In this document: positions 18,582-27,942 of the stretch, one piece after another | Position numbering within the stretch: position 1 is the stretch's first letter | How the letters are laid out: each line of letters begins with the position of its first letter | Assembly (NCBI GenBank): GCA_036736205.1 | Contig: DAINMX010000001.1 | Coordinates: forward strand, 30,053-94,052 | Source: XYA12-FULL-58-9 sp001798605 | GTDB lineage: Bacteria; Myxococcota; XYA12-FULL-58-9 | Direction: 5' to 3' | Length of the DNA: 64,000 nt | The notes under the pieces: generated by a model | What the model was told of the DNA's origin: nothing | Databases searched by the model: none | Seen by the model: only the letters and a program-made list of their open reading frames with translations | Position numbers and translations under genes: made by a program

Positions 18582-19548
18582 GGAACTTGTCTATCCTGAT
18601 TGTCGCGCTCGGAGTCAAAACGAATTGATACGCCAACCCAACAATTCGTCTTCACTCACAATTCTCGCACGCATAGGCATCGTTGTTGTCGCTCTCACTG
18701 CGGTGTTCTTGGTCACACTCCCGCTGACATCTGCAGGCTCCGCGCCTTCAACCTCCCAATCGTCACCGGGATCTGCTCGGTCACCATTTGATTGGCATCT
18801 GCGGATTGACGGGAAAGCGCAGTCCATCACCAACAGTTCAGGCGCGCTAGCAATCACCCCACCGGGTTGGTCCTGTCAATACTCAGTAGATCCTCTGACC
18901 ACCGAGGGCGAGACACAACAGCAGTGGGGTTCGTTAGCATGTAATCATGACGCCACCGGCAAGGCCCTGGATACGCTGGTGCTTTGCCGCGTCATCAGTG
19001 CCAAAGACACAGACTGTGCCGGCGGCAATCTGCAGGTTGGAATCGGAACCAAGGCTCATCGGGTTGAGCTGTCCTGCGGTAGCAAGAATCGCCGCTGCAC
19101 ACGGCCACCATTACAGCTCGGGGAACCGTCCCAAGCAGGCGGTCTTGGAATGCGTGGCGCCTCCACATCACAAGAAGCGATCAAGAAAGAGCCATCAAAT
19201 CCGAACAGGTTTCTTTGGAAGCTGCAGGTTGACGATCCGGGTCGAACCTCGAAAAGGCTCGCGATTACGAAGAAACAAGGTGCAATAGAACATGGAGTAT
19301 CCGGATGGAAATGCGACTACGAAATCGAGGGCGGGGATGATGCCAACTACGGCTACTACGAGGTTGCCACGGTCATTTGCCAACCCCCAACAGGAGAATC
19401 ATTTTCCGTTAACGTTCCGTGCGCGATCATTCCATCAGAACCGCACTACTGCAACGTTGCTTCCCTACGTTTCAAGGACAACGACGAAAACGTCCGAGCG
19501 CTATCGATGAACTGCAAAGATGAAGGCAATCCCGGATGTTGGAAGTGA
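18580..19548 (+). CDS. Exported or membrane-anchored protein with a duplicated Cys-rich domain
   Basis: I start at ATG 18580, with GGAG 9 nt upstream; the frame extends further 5' but only as antisense of the divergent gene. The 322-residue product has a 30-residue polar N-terminus, then one membrane helix (IGIVVVALTAVFLVTLPLTS). The rest is two copies of a domain of about 100 residues. Both copies share FxWxLxxD near the start, then GWxCxY, a Cys-pair region and a final LxMNC/VELSC...C. Copy one runs from FDWHLRIDG (about residue 67), copy two from FLWKLQVDD (about residue 208). The even spacing of cysteines suggests disulfides outside the cytosol. I recognise no family for this domain. Confidence 0.6.
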   Translation: MELVYPDCRARSQNELIRQPNNSSSLTILARIGIVVVALTAVFLVTLPLTSAGSAPSTSQSSPGSARSPFDWHLRIDGKAQSITNSSGALAITPPGWSCQYSVDPLTTEGETQQQWGSLACNHDATGKALDTLVLCRVISAKDTDCAGGNLQVGIGTKAHRVELSCGSKNRRCTRPPLQLGEPSQAGGLGMRGASTSQEAIKKEPSNPNRFLWKLQVDDPGRTSKRLAITKKQGAIEHGVSGWKCDYEIEGGDDANYGYYEVATVICQPPTGESFSVNVPCAIIPSEPHYCNVASLRFKDNDENVRALSMNCKDEGNPGCWK

Positions 19549-19609
19549 ATGGCCTACGTTGCGCTCTTCATCTCGGCCACGACGGTTCCTTATGCATAAA
19601 CTCGGCCGT

Positions 19610-19966
19610 TCAGGGACGGTCCGCTGACTCATGTCCCAATACGAGCGACAGTCCTGCCTGGATTTCTTGAACCCTCCCGCCTCCAAGCTTGCCAATCCGC
19701 TCGACCAGACGTTCTTTGTCCACTGTGAGCACCTGCGTGACGTTCACGACGCTGGCTCGGGGGATTCCCCCTTCTCCCTTGCGCAGTCTTACATTTCCAG
19801 GCATTGCGACCAAACGCAGATTCGACGTTACTGCGGCTACAACCGTCGTTGAGATTGCACTGCGGTTGTAACGGTCATGTTGAACCACCACTGCCGGACG
19901 TCTTCCGCGGGGTTCAGAACCTCTGCCCTCGAACGAGAGCCAATAGACCTCGCCCTGTGCAATCAC
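19610..19966 (-). CDS. mazF: MazF/PemK-type toxin
   Basis: About 118 residues with the MazF beta-barrel signature: GEVYWLSFEG at the start, GRRPAVVVQHDRYN, then VVAAVTSNL and RASVVNVTQVLTVDKERL. MazF toxins are sequence-specific mRNA interferases. I place the start at GTG 19966, where GTGA overlaps the antitoxin stop; a TTG one codon upstream is also possible. The antitoxin is encoded directly upstream. Confidence 0.88.
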   Translation of the reverse strand: MIAQGEVYWLSFEGRGSEPRGRRPAVVVQHDRYNRSAISTTVVAAVTSNLRLVAMPGNVRLRKGEGGIPRASVVNVTQVLTVDKERLVERIGKLGGGRVQEIQAGLSLVLGHESADRP

Positions 19967-20220
19967 CAACCCTCATCCCCCCATGGTTCAGCCACCGACT
20001 CCAGTTGTTTTGCCACAAGCGATTGTTCACGCCGCGTTTCGACATCAACGAACAATTCGTTGAGCCGTCGCGTGATTTCTGCATCTCGTCGTGCACGAAC
20101 AGCCTCAGTCAAGACTCGAACCACAAACCGGTTTCTCGACTCGCCGCGTTCTCCAGCAACGCGATCAACTGTCTTCAGTAACTCTTCTGGGACAGCTATC
20201 GACGTCTTGTGTGCAGCCAT
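19963..20220 (-). CDS. Ribbon-helix-helix antitoxin paired with MazF
   Basis: The 85-residue protein begins KTSIAVPEELLKTVDRVAGE and continues RNRFVVRVLTEAVRARR, a classic ribbon-helix-helix DNA-binding fold. The acidic C-terminus (EPWGDEGW) should bind and block the toxin. The start is supported by GGGAGGT a few bases upstream (complement of 20223-20229). It overlaps the toxin by 4 bp. It probably represses its own promoter. Confidence 0.85.
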   Translation of the reverse strand: MAAHKTSIAVPEELLKTVDRVAGERGESRNRFVVRVLTEAVRARRDAEITRRLNELFVDVETRREQSLVAKQLESVAEPWGDEGW

Positions 20221-20260
20221 GGCACCTCCCGGGTATTCCTAATCAGACTACCATTGTCAA
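20221..20260 (-). promoter_or_regulatory. Promoter region of the MazEF-like pair
   Basis: On the minus strand a perfect TTGACA lies at 20260-20255. The -10 match at the right distance is weak. A strong ribosome-binding site, GGGAGGTGCC, directly precedes the antitoxin ATG. The -35 box overlaps a short dyad (ATTG-T-CAAT), a possible repressor contact. Confidence 0.4.
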
Positions 20261-20538
20261 TACCTTTCCTCAAGGCTTCTTTTGCCCGCTGTTGGTGAGC
20301 GTGAAATCGAGGCGAATCTACCCCAAGAAGTAGGGTGGCGTGTGGTGGCTCTGGGGCTCCTATGGTTCCTACGGTGTGCTTGCTACCGTTTTAGTGTACC
20401 ACTACAATCCCAAGCGATGTGGTCCGGTGCGCAACCAGGCATGTGGGCAGTTCGTTTACAACACCTTGCCGAGCCCTTCGATCGCACCATCGGTAGTCCG
20501 ATATCTGGATACCCGAACCCTCGAAAGGATAACGAGCA
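20221..20538. other. 318-bp intergenic stretch between divergent genes
   Basis: It contains the MazEF promoter region at its left end and the ribosome-binding site of the lipoprotein gene (AAAGGAT, 20524-20530) at its right end. Short frames here have no supported start or recognisable protein. I see no RNA gene or large repeat. Confidence 0.6.
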
Positions 20539-21963
20539 ATGATGCGACGCAAGAATTCGGTGATCTCATTCGCCATAGCTATTGTTGTAAGTGTTGCGCT
20601 CTCAGCGTGTGGGCAGAAGTCCGACGTCGGGTCCAATCTCGGTGTCCGCATCATTGAGGGTCAGGCCTTTGCGCGAAGCGGTCTACCGCTTGCCGGTCTT
20701 CTGGTGGTTGTCGATGGCAATCAGACCACGGCGGACGCCAACGGCCGCTTCCGCATCGTGGTCACGTTTCCGTTAGCGGCAATCAACGATATCTATGACC
20801 TGGTGGCCTTCTGTTTTGCGCCGGACGACAACGTATCAGAGCATCCGTGCGAGGGTGCCCACATCGTGGACCCGGACTTCAGCAATGTCGATGTGTTGGC
20901 GTTCCAGGGCATTCACACTCTGAACCCGGTATTTGTCTGGGAAAGGACTTCTGGCAACGTCATGAGTCTGACCGGAACCGCTGATCCTCTGCAGATTCCC
21001 CTTCCTGGTGACCACGCGGTCTTGACTGCGGTCGATCATCCCATGGTCTACGACACCTGGATTTCTTTGTCCGCGGACACCGGCGAGATCTCCGGCTACG
21101 CTCGTTGGGGGCAAACCCCGTTGGTAACGGCGGAGCTGTGGAGCATCCATCAGATTGATCAGCGGCTCCTGGACGCATCGAGTGAGCAGTATGCCATTCT
21201 GCCCGCCCAATACGTCGGGGTTGGGCACACCACTGGCTTTGAGTTCGAGCTGTCCTTCGGTGCGCCGAGAGAATTTGTCATTCCTTTGGAGGCTCCTGCA
21301 ACCACCGTTCGACAAACGGGTCAGGTCGAGCTTGCTGCAGGGCACGTTGCAGTGAGAAGGGATTACTCTGTTGCCTTTGGCGCTGCGTCGATGCCCGTGG
21401 GGATGGAGCTCGTCCACGATACCCCCGCTGATCCGTTGAGCTTCAGCTGGCTAGCACCGGTACTGGACGGCGCGGTGGTCAAAGTTTGCGCGAGATCCGT
21501 CGCAGAGGAGAATGTAGCAGGCGCGGCCGCACCCTATGCTGTTGCATGCGCCACGGCGTCGGCGCCTGACGAGTCATTGCGCGTAGTGGTACCGGCAACG
21601 ATTGACGCGCACGCCGCGTGGGATCCTGGTAACGGTGTCTGGCAATTCAACTGGTCAACGGCCCCGGAGGGGGAGTATCTCTCGAAGGTCAAGGGGGATA
21701 TCCAGCTCGGAGAGACGACCGTGCCCTTCATCGTCTACGGTCAAGGCGCACGCATTGCGTTGCCATCCCTGGGGGCCATCGGCGTCGAGGTTACCGCAGC
21801 GACCCAATTGGCGTGGGAGGTTGGTCTCACCAACAAAAAGACCCTCGAAGAAGTCGCGGGCGGAGGTTTCGCAGGCTCAACAGCATTTCCGGCGCAGCAA
21901 CGCGCTGGCACAACCGTCTGGGACATCGTCTATCCCGAACGAAGCGAGTTCATCGACCCGTAG
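20539..21963 (+). CDS. Lipoprotein with an N-terminal carboxypeptidase-regulatory-like domain
   Basis: The 474-residue protein starts at ATG 20539, with AAAGGAT 8 nt upstream. It has a signal peptide and lipobox (VALSACG). Residues about 35-90 resemble a carboxypeptidase-regulatory-like (Ig-like) domain: GQAFARSGLPLAGLLVVVDG and TTADANGRFRIVV. The rest is beta-rich and unrecognised, with two more domain-sized segments (about 130-330 and 330-474). It is probably on the periplasmic side or the cell surface. It ends 16 nt before the convergent oligopeptidase gene. Confidence 0.65.
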   Translation: MMRRKNSVISFAIAIVVSVALSACGQKSDVGSNLGVRIIEGQAFARSGLPLAGLLVVVDGNQTTADANGRFRIVVTFPLAAINDIYDLVAFCFAPDDNVSEHPCEGAHIVDPDFSNVDVLAFQGIHTLNPVFVWERTSGNVMSLTGTADPLQIPLPGDHAVLTAVDHPMVYDTWISLSADTGEISGYARWGQTPLVTAELWSIHQIDQRLLDASSEQYAILPAQYVGVGHTTGFEFELSFGAPREFVIPLEAPATTVRQTGQVELAAGHVAVRRDYSVAFGAASMPVGMELVHDTPADPLSFSWLAPVLDGAVVKVCARSVAEENVAGAAAPYAVACATASAPDESLRVVVPATIDAHAAWDPGNGVWQFNWSTAPEGEYLSKVKGDIQLGETTVPFIVYGQGARIALPSLGAIGVEVTAATQLAWEVGLTNKKTLEEVAGGGFAGSTAFPAQQRAGTTVWDIVYPERSEFIDP

Positions 21964-21979
21964 CGCTCGAAGCCCAGAG

Positions 21980-24064
21980 TCAGGTGCTCAAACCCCGTTG
22001 TCGTAGCAGCGCCTCAATGGATGGTTTGCGTCCGCGAAATGACTCGAAGACTTCCATGGCCGGTCGGGAACCCCCAAGGGCAAGCACAGTGTTGGCGAAG
22101 CGCCGACCGACCTTGCCGATGGCCACGGTATTGTCGAGTCCCGCCTCTTCGAAGGCACCGAAAGCATCAGCGGAGAGCACCTCAGCCCACTTGTAAGAGT
22201 AATAACCGGCTGCATAGCCCCCAGGGAAAATGTGGGAGAAACCGCAGAGGAATCGATCCTCTGGCAGAGGTTGCAACAATTGTGTCGCCTGTGCGACCTC
22301 CCGCTGCACCTGGAACGGCGTCTTCTCCGAGGTCGGCTCATAACGATGGTACAACTCAACGTCGGTCTTTGCGAAATAGAGCTGGCGCAGCATGTGTGTT
22401 GCGGCGAGGTGGTTTCGGCCACCAATGATTTTGTCGATGAGCGCGTCGGGCATCGGCTCGCCGGTGTCGACGTGTGCAGTGAGGGAGCGCAGGATGTTCT
22501 TCTCGTAGCAGAAGTTCTCCATGAATTGGCTCGCCAGCTCCACGGCATCCCACTCGACGTTGGAGATGCCAGCGACGGCATCATAGTCGACCTGGGTGAG
22601 CATGTGTTGCAGTCCGTGGCCGAGTTCATGAAACAAGGTCTCCATCTCATTGAAGGACATCGGCGACGGCTTGCCATTCACCGGCGGCGTGCCATTGCAG
22701 CAAATGTATGCGGTAGGCAAACGAAGGTCGGCACCCACCGGGGCAAATCGCCGCGAACGACCGACGCACTCATTCATCCAGGCACCGCCGCGTTTGTTCT
22801 CTGGGCGCGCGTATGGATCCAAATAGAAACTGGCGACGGGTTTGCCGGCGTTGTGAATTTCGAAATAGCGTACGTCTTTGTGCCAAACGGGAGTCTTGCC
22901 GTCGGCCGCCGCAACACTTACGCCAAACAGAGTATGAAACAGGCCAAAGAGACCGTCGAGGACCTTGTCAAAGCTCAAGTAAGCACGCACCTCTTCATCA
23001 CTGTAGGCGAATTTCTTTTCCCGCATACGCTCAGCCCAGAAGCTCGTGTCCCAGTGTTGCCAAGCGCTGGCTTCTGGGGCGTCCTGGTCCCGGGCGAAAG
23101 CTTGCAACTCGGCTAGCTCTTTTTGGGCGGGCCGCCAACAAGCACAACGAAGTTCTTCAATCAGCCCATCGATCGCCGCCACGTCTGGCGCCATCTTGGT
23201 TGCGAGACTCTGTTCTGCGTACGTTGAAAAACCCAACAGTCCAGCCATCTCTCGGCGCAATACGAGCATCTCTCGAATGAGTGGCGTGTTGTCCATATCC
23301 CCAGCGCTCGCCCGGGTAAGGTAAGCTCTATACATTCTCTCGCGCAGCTCGCGACGCGGGGAATGTTTCATGAACTCGACGTAGCTCGGACCTGCCAGAG
23401 TAAATCGCCAGGGCCCCTTTTCGTTTGTCGCCTGATTGTCGCCCGCATCTCTTGCGGATTGTGCAGCCTGTTGGATGGCGATGGGGGGAAGTCCCTCAAT
23501 ATCCGCCGGATCCTCGAGAATCATGGACCACGCCTTGGTTGCGTCGAGCAAATGATTCTCAAATTCCGTGGAAAGACTGCTGAGCCGCTGTTGTATCGCA
23601 TTGAACCGTCTGCGCGCATCGCTCGCGAGGCCAACACCGGCCAGATTTGCGTCACGAATGGCGAGCTCGATGACACGCTTTTGTACCGCGTCAAGGGCGT
23701 TGAAGTCGGCACTGTCGCGTAGAGCCACCAGCCCATCGTAAAGTGGGCGACTTTGGCTGACCCTCATGGACGTCTCAACCACCGCGGGCAGCATCTTCTC
23801 GTAGGCGGCTCGCAATGGAGCACTGTCCTTGACTGATTTGATGTGTTCAACCACACCCCACGGTCGCCACTGCTCACCTAGCTCGACGAGTTGCTCCACC
23901 AAGCCTGCCCAGGTGGGCTGGTGGTTCTTCTCCAACGAATCGAGACTTGCTTTGATTGAGACGAGCATCTCTTGTAGGCCCGGCTCGATGTGCTCGACCT
24001 CAATACGATCAAAGATCGGCAGGCCTCCCACAGTCTCGAGAAGAGGGTTCTTGGGATTCGCCAT
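21980..24064 (-). CDS. prlC: M3-family oligopeptidase (oligopeptidase A-like)
   Basis: The 694-residue product has the M3 zinc site HELGH at residues 479-483 (in LFHELGHGLQHML) and a third ligand Glu at about 509 (DAVELASQ). It has no signal peptide and begins NPLLETVGGLPIFDRIEVEH, as in oligopeptidase A. Length fits the family (about 680). It cleaves short peptides in the cytosol, including signal-peptide remnants. It lies 67 nt downstream of the OPT peptide transporter on the same strand, so imported peptides and their hydrolysis may be coordinated. The gene symbol is by family likeness; dcp-type members are an alternative. Confidence 0.9.
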   Translation of the reverse strand: MANPKNPLLETVGGLPIFDRIEVEHIEPGLQEMLVSIKASLDSLEKNHQPTWAGLVEQLVELGEQWRPWGVVEHIKSVKDSAPLRAAYEKMLPAVVETSMRVSQSRPLYDGLVALRDSADFNALDAVQKRVIELAIRDANLAGVGLASDARRRFNAIQQRLSSLSTEFENHLLDATKAWSMILEDPADIEGLPPIAIQQAAQSARDAGDNQATNEKGPWRFTLAGPSYVEFMKHSPRRELRERMYRAYLTRASAGDMDNTPLIREMLVLRREMAGLLGFSTYAEQSLATKMAPDVAAIDGLIEELRCACWRPAQKELAELQAFARDQDAPEASAWQHWDTSFWAERMREKKFAYSDEEVRAYLSFDKVLDGLFGLFHTLFGVSVAAADGKTPVWHKDVRYFEIHNAGKPVASFYLDPYARPENKRGGAWMNECVGRSRRFAPVGADLRLPTAYICCNGTPPVNGKPSPMSFNEMETLFHELGHGLQHMLTQVDYDAVAGISNVEWDAVELASQFMENFCYEKNILRSLTAHVDTGEPMPDALIDKIIGGRNHLAATHMLRQLYFAKTDVELYHRYEPTSEKTPFQVQREVAQATQLLQPLPEDRFLCGFSHIFPGGYAAGYYSYKWAEVLSADAFGAFEEAGLDNTVAIGKVGRRFANTVLALGGSRPAMEVFESFRGRKPSIEALLRQRGLST

Positions 24065-24131
24065 GGATGTCGTCCTTCACAAGGGGTCTCTGAAACCAAC
24101 TCAATTCAAGGTGATCATTGTCGCAGCAGAA

Positions 24132-26183
24132 TCATGCCCGAGCGCGAGTGCGGCGAGAAAAAACAACGATGAAGGTGCAAAGAGCCAGAAGACCGACAAT
24201 GGCGAGGACTTCACCGCCAGCACCCTCGAGAACATGATCCGGGAGGACGTAAACGATGGACTTCGGTGCGAGGCTGCCACCGGTTGACGCCTTGATGATG
24301 GCGTTAATGATGGCATCAACTACACCGATGATCGCGCCGCCGGCCATCAGGCCTGATGCCACCAATACCCCTTTGTCGGAGCGAGCCTTGACTGTGGCAT
24401 CGGAGTCCGTCTCCTTGCGTCGCCCCACCAGCCACGAAAGAATGCCACCCAAGAGCACCGGTGTGTTGAGCTCCATGGGAAGATACATGCCGAGAGCAAA
24501 GGCCAACGGCGGCACACCCGTCATGCGCAGGATCAGGGACAAAAGGACGCCGAGTCCGAACAGGTACCACTGCAGTGGCGCTTCGGTGGTGCCGAAGATG
24601 CCGACCAGAATCTCTTTCATGGCCGAGGCTTGCGGTGCAGGAATGGCCGTGGTGCCAAAACCTTGATCCGCCATCACCCACATTGCGACACCGCAGAACA
24701 TCGCAGCCACGAAGGTACCGAGGAACTTCAAGCCAAGCTGCCGGGACGGAGTCGCGCCGATCCAGTGCCCTACTTTGAGATCGGAGGCCAGTGCACCCGA
24801 CGCCGCTAGAGCGGTGCAGACAACGCCGCCAACCATCATGGTGACGAACATGCCAGGCCCACCGGTGAGACCGAGCTTGAGCATGACGACACCGGTGATG
24901 ATGAGGGTGAGCATGGTCATGCCCGACACGGGATTGGTGCCAACGATGGCGATGGCGCGAGCGGCGACCGGAGCGAAAAGAAAGGCAATGGCAAGCACCA
25001 ACACGGTGCTGACAAAGGCGTACAACCCGGCGTCAGCGACGCCAATGCCGTACGAGAAGAAGATGAACGCAAGCACGGCAAAGATGACCAGCCCCACCAA
25101 GGTTGTCTTGCCGCTCAAAGATCGATCCACACGTGGAATCTCAGTCTTGGAGCGTTGATCTTGGCTCTTGAGTCCGGCGATGTTGGCACCAATCGATCGA
25201 ATCATCGATGGCAGGGAGGAGATGATACCGAGGATGCCGGCACCAGCTATGGCACCAACGCCGATGATGCGAACGTAGTACCTAAAGACCATGCCTGGGT
25301 CCATTTCGGCGATGGGGATGCCCCCCGGAGGAACGGCATAGTTGATGTGCTCGCCCACAGCGTGAATCATGGGCACCAACACAAAGAATGAAAGAAATGA
25401 TCCGGCGCAGATGATGGCGGCGTAACGCAGGCCGACGATGTAACCGATACCGACGATGGCCGCATTGTTGAGAACGCGCAGTGTCATAAACTGGGTCGAC
25501 AGAAGATCGCCGAGCTTGACCGCTTTGAAATGAATGGTCTCTGCCATGAGGTGAAAGCTGGTGACCAAACCATCGTAGAGAGCGCCGAGCCCTGCCGCCA
25601 ACGCTAAGATCTTCGCCTGGTTACCCACCTGTTCTCCCGAAAGGAGAATCTCCGTGGTGGCAGTGGCTTCTGGCCATGGCAGCTTGCCGTGTAGCTCGAT
25701 CATGAAGTGATAGCGCAGAGGAATGAGGAACAGGATGCCCAGACAGCCACCCAGAAACGAGACGGTGATGACCTGCAACACTGTGGGTTCCGACACACCC
25801 ATCGTTTGATCCGCTGCCAACATGTAGAGAGCCGGAATTGTGAACACAGCCCCCGAAACCACATGGGAAGAATTGGCACCAATGGATTGAATGATCACAT
25901 TTTCGAGCAGGGAGCTCTTGCGCCGCAACATCGCTGATAGACCGATGGACAATATGGCGATCGGAATGGCCGCTTCAATTCCTTGACCCACCTTGAGGGC
26001 CAGGTACGCCGCCGCCATTGAGAAAATGGCACAGAAGAGCAGCCCAAGGGCTACGGAGCGCAGGGTGACTTCTTGGATGTTTGTTTCGTCAGATACGACC
26101 GGAACGTAGGACTCACCAACAACCAATGGGCGACGGGCGTTCTCTGGCAGGCCTACGATGGCTTCTGAAATCTCGTGGCTCAC
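24132..26183 (-). CDS. OPT-family oligopeptide transporter
   Basis: The protein has 683 residues from GTG 26183, chosen because AAAGGAG stands 6 nt upstream; the longer frame from 26243 lacks such a site. It has about 14 to 16 membrane helices. OPT features include the early region NIQEVTLRSVALGLLFCAIF, PLRYHFMIELHGKLPWPEATA and a Gly-rich segment GGCLGILFLIPL. OPT proteins import small peptides (or metal chelates) with protons. It is the gene before the M3 oligopeptidase, which supports peptide uptake here. Confidence 0.9.
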   Translation of the reverse strand: MSHEISEAIVGLPENARRPLVVGESYVPVVSDETNIQEVTLRSVALGLLFCAIFSMAAAYLALKVGQGIEAAIPIAILSIGLSAMLRRKSSLLENVIIQSIGANSSHVVSGAVFTIPALYMLAADQTMGVSEPTVLQVITVSFLGGCLGILFLIPLRYHFMIELHGKLPWPEATATTEILLSGEQVGNQAKILALAAGLGALYDGLVTSFHLMAETIHFKAVKLGDLLSTQFMTLRVLNNAAIVGIGYIVGLRYAAIICAGSFLSFFVLVPMIHAVGEHINYAVPPGGIPIAEMDPGMVFRYYVRIIGVGAIAGAGILGIISSLPSMIRSIGANIAGLKSQDQRSKTEIPRVDRSLSGKTTLVGLVIFAVLAFIFFSYGIGVADAGLYAFVSTVLVLAIAFLFAPVAARAIAIVGTNPVSGMTMLTLIITGVVMLKLGLTGGPGMFVTMMVGGVVCTALAASGALASDLKVGHWIGATPSRQLGLKFLGTFVAAMFCGVAMWVMADQGFGTTAIPAPQASAMKEILVGIFGTTEAPLQWYLFGLGVLLSLILRMTGVPPLAFALGMYLPMELNTPVLLGGILSWLVGRRKETDSDATVKARSDKGVLVASGLMAGGAIIGVVDAIINAIIKASTGGSLAPKSIVYVLPDHVLEGAGGEVLAIVGLLALCTFIVVFSRRTRARA

Positions 26184-26339
26184 ATCTCTCTCCTTTGCCA
26201 ATCTCGGTTGACAAATCACCGATGCCTCTGAGCGAGTTGGCAAACTCTATACGCTGGAACAACCTTTCGAACAAACTCGGTCGGCGACAATCTGTTCATC
26301 GTTGCCCGGACGAGCTCAATCAGAAAGGTCGCGGAGAAA

Positions 26340-26362
26340 CCGAGAAAAGGGTAGCTTCTCGG
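26340..26362 (-). terminator. Likely intrinsic terminator after the LPP20 lipoprotein gene
   Basis: On the minus strand CCGAGAA and TTCTCGG form a perfect 7-bp stem around a 9-nt loop, followed directly by TTTCT. It begins about 28 nt after the lipoprotein stop codon and separates that gene from the OPT gene. Confidence 0.5.
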
Positions 26363-26390
26363 CCGGCGGCCGGTGGAACAACGTTGCTGA

Positions 26391-26969
26391 CTACGGCGTC
26401 GCGTGCTTTTCTTCTTCGTTCTCGAGATCCATGTGTACGCGGTCTGCGTTCTTGCGCACGTAGTCGCGCACCGCAGAACTGAGCTCTTTCATGTTGTCCA
26501 TGGCGTTTTTGAACTTTTCGAGGTCCATCTGTGCCAAGGCGTAAACTTCATCGCCATTGGGGTGGAACCAAAACTCAGCGACCTCAATGCCAGAGAGAGT
26601 TTGTGCGGTGAACGTCTTGATCGCCTGTTCGACGTGTTGCTCTTCGCTTGACGCAGTCATGTCACCGGCTGTCGTCGCCGCCATGTAGTCCTTCATCAAA
26701 GAAGCGCTGTAGACCTCAAACACCTTGGCGATTTCGTTGCGAGCGCGATTGGCGGCTGTGGTGCGAGCCAACGCTTCGTTTTTGATCCCGTTGACAGAGC
26801 CGACTCCGTGGAACACCCGCCCAGCGTCACCGGCAAATTTGCCGCTGCCTTGGGTGACCCAATCGGGAAAGTCGACGCCCTGAAGATTGGCAGGAGCATT
26901 CTTGGGTGTCGAGCACGCGAACATTGCAAAGGCCAAAAGCGAGACGAGACAAATTCGAAAGAGTTTCAT
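26391..26969 (-). CDS. LPP20-family lipoprotein
   Basis: The 192-residue product starts at ATG 26969, 5 nt after GGAGGA-type sequence; a GTG one codon earlier is too close to it. The signal peptide ends in lipobox FAMFAC. The mature part matches the LPP20 pattern: FPDWVTQ, a GVGSVNGIKNEALARTTA segment, then NRARNEIAKVFEVY and a later DEVYALAQMDLEKFKNAM. LPP20 lipoproteins are outer-membrane or periplasmic and of unknown biochemical role. The MORN-repeat lipoprotein at 48775 has a related domain. Confidence 0.85.
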   Translation of the reverse strand: MKLFRICLVSLLAFAMFACSTPKNAPANLQGVDFPDWVTQGSGKFAGDAGRVFHGVGSVNGIKNEALARTTAANRARNEIAKVFEVYSASLMKDYMAATTAGDMTASSEEQHVEQAIKTFTAQTLSGIEVAEFWFHPNGDEVYALAQMDLEKFKNAMDNMKELSSAVRDYVRKNADRVHMDLENEEEKHATP

Positions 26970-27179
26970 CACATTCCTCCAATGAGTTGCGCCTTTTGGT
27001 TTTTGACGGCCAGGCCGATTGTTCGGTTTCCAGGCGCACTTAGGGTTCTGCCAGAGAGACGAAACTGGGCCACTATTGCTTCAAGGACATTCTTTATTTG
27101 TTTTTTGATTAATCGCTTCGCCTTGTTAAGGAAGTCGTGGGGTCACCAAAAGCCTGGGCGAAGGCCATGATTTGCCTGC

Positions 27180-27758
27180 TCAGGGATATCGATAATGGCC
27201 AGTGACAACCCAGTCGCGGAGGCAATCGCTTTCGGCGGGGTGGGGTGGGAAGTGGTGGAACACGAGTGGCAGGCCCGAGTCACCGAGCGCGTTTGAGATA
27301 ATCCCAATGTGAGTGTTGTCGCCATTGCCGTACAAATCGAAGATGACGATGTCCCCACCCTTCCAGAGCTTGGGCTCGTCAAGGGAGACTGCCAATGATT
27401 TGCCGTGTCGAGCAAAAAAGGTCATCAGGTTGTTGACCCGACGGTGGTCGATGTTGGGGTCTGGCCGTTTCTGTTGGTAGCGTTTGCGCAGCTGATAGAT
27501 CGCAAAGTTCTTCCTCATGTCCTCCTGGACGAGGGACTGCAGGTCTTTGCCGATCGCGCGAAAAGCTCGGACGACGATGTCGGTGCAGACACCGACGTCA
27601 GATGGAGGATCGCCGTTCGGGTAGTTTAAGGCGCGGTATGCCGAATCGTAGGTTGTCTTGGCGAGGGCGAGCTCTCGCGCTCGGTCCACCAGCTTTTGGA
27701 TCTCCTCAGCCTCACCCGTGGCGAAGAGCAAAATAACAAAGACAGCAGTGAGGCGCAT
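27180..27758 (-). CDS. DUF1287 protein (YijF-like), likely exported
   Basis: The 192-residue protein has a short signal peptide (MRLTAVFVILLFATGEA). It carries the DUF1287 hallmarks DVGVCTDIVVRAFRAIGKDL, RPDPNIDHRRV, then GGDIVIF and THIGIIS, ending DWVVTGHYRYP. The Cys in VCTD and the His in THIG fit a papain-like (NlpC/P60-related) hydrolase site, but no activity is proved for the family. It is transcribed in the same direction as the LPP20 gene, 210 nt upstream of it. It diverges from the M4-like protease gene. Confidence 0.85.
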   Translation of the reverse strand: MRLTAVFVILLFATGEAEEIQKLVDRARELALAKTTYDSAYRALNYPNGDPPSDVGVCTDIVVRAFRAIGKDLQSLVQEDMRKNFAIYQLRKRYQQKRPDPNIDHRRVNNLMTFFARHGKSLAVSLDEPKLWKGGDIVIFDLYGNGDNTHIGIISNALGDSGLPLVFHHFPPHPAESDCLRDWVVTGHYRYP

Positions 27759-27942
27759 GCCTCAGTTTTAACACGGGTTTTGTACGGGTGCTACGGACGT
27801 TTCTTTCACGTCGACGACCAGCATGTGTGATTCCATTCGATTCCAAAAAGACTGCTCCTTTTGACGCCTTCTGAGAAACAAAATGAAGAATCTGCCGAGA
27901 ACTCCATGGTAAGAAACTGTCCAAACACGGCGGGAGAGATTC

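Noticed and set aside
20340..20657. 105-residue frame beginning MWWLWGSYG
   Set aside because: It runs into the well-supported lipoprotein gene in another frame and has no ribosome-binding site.
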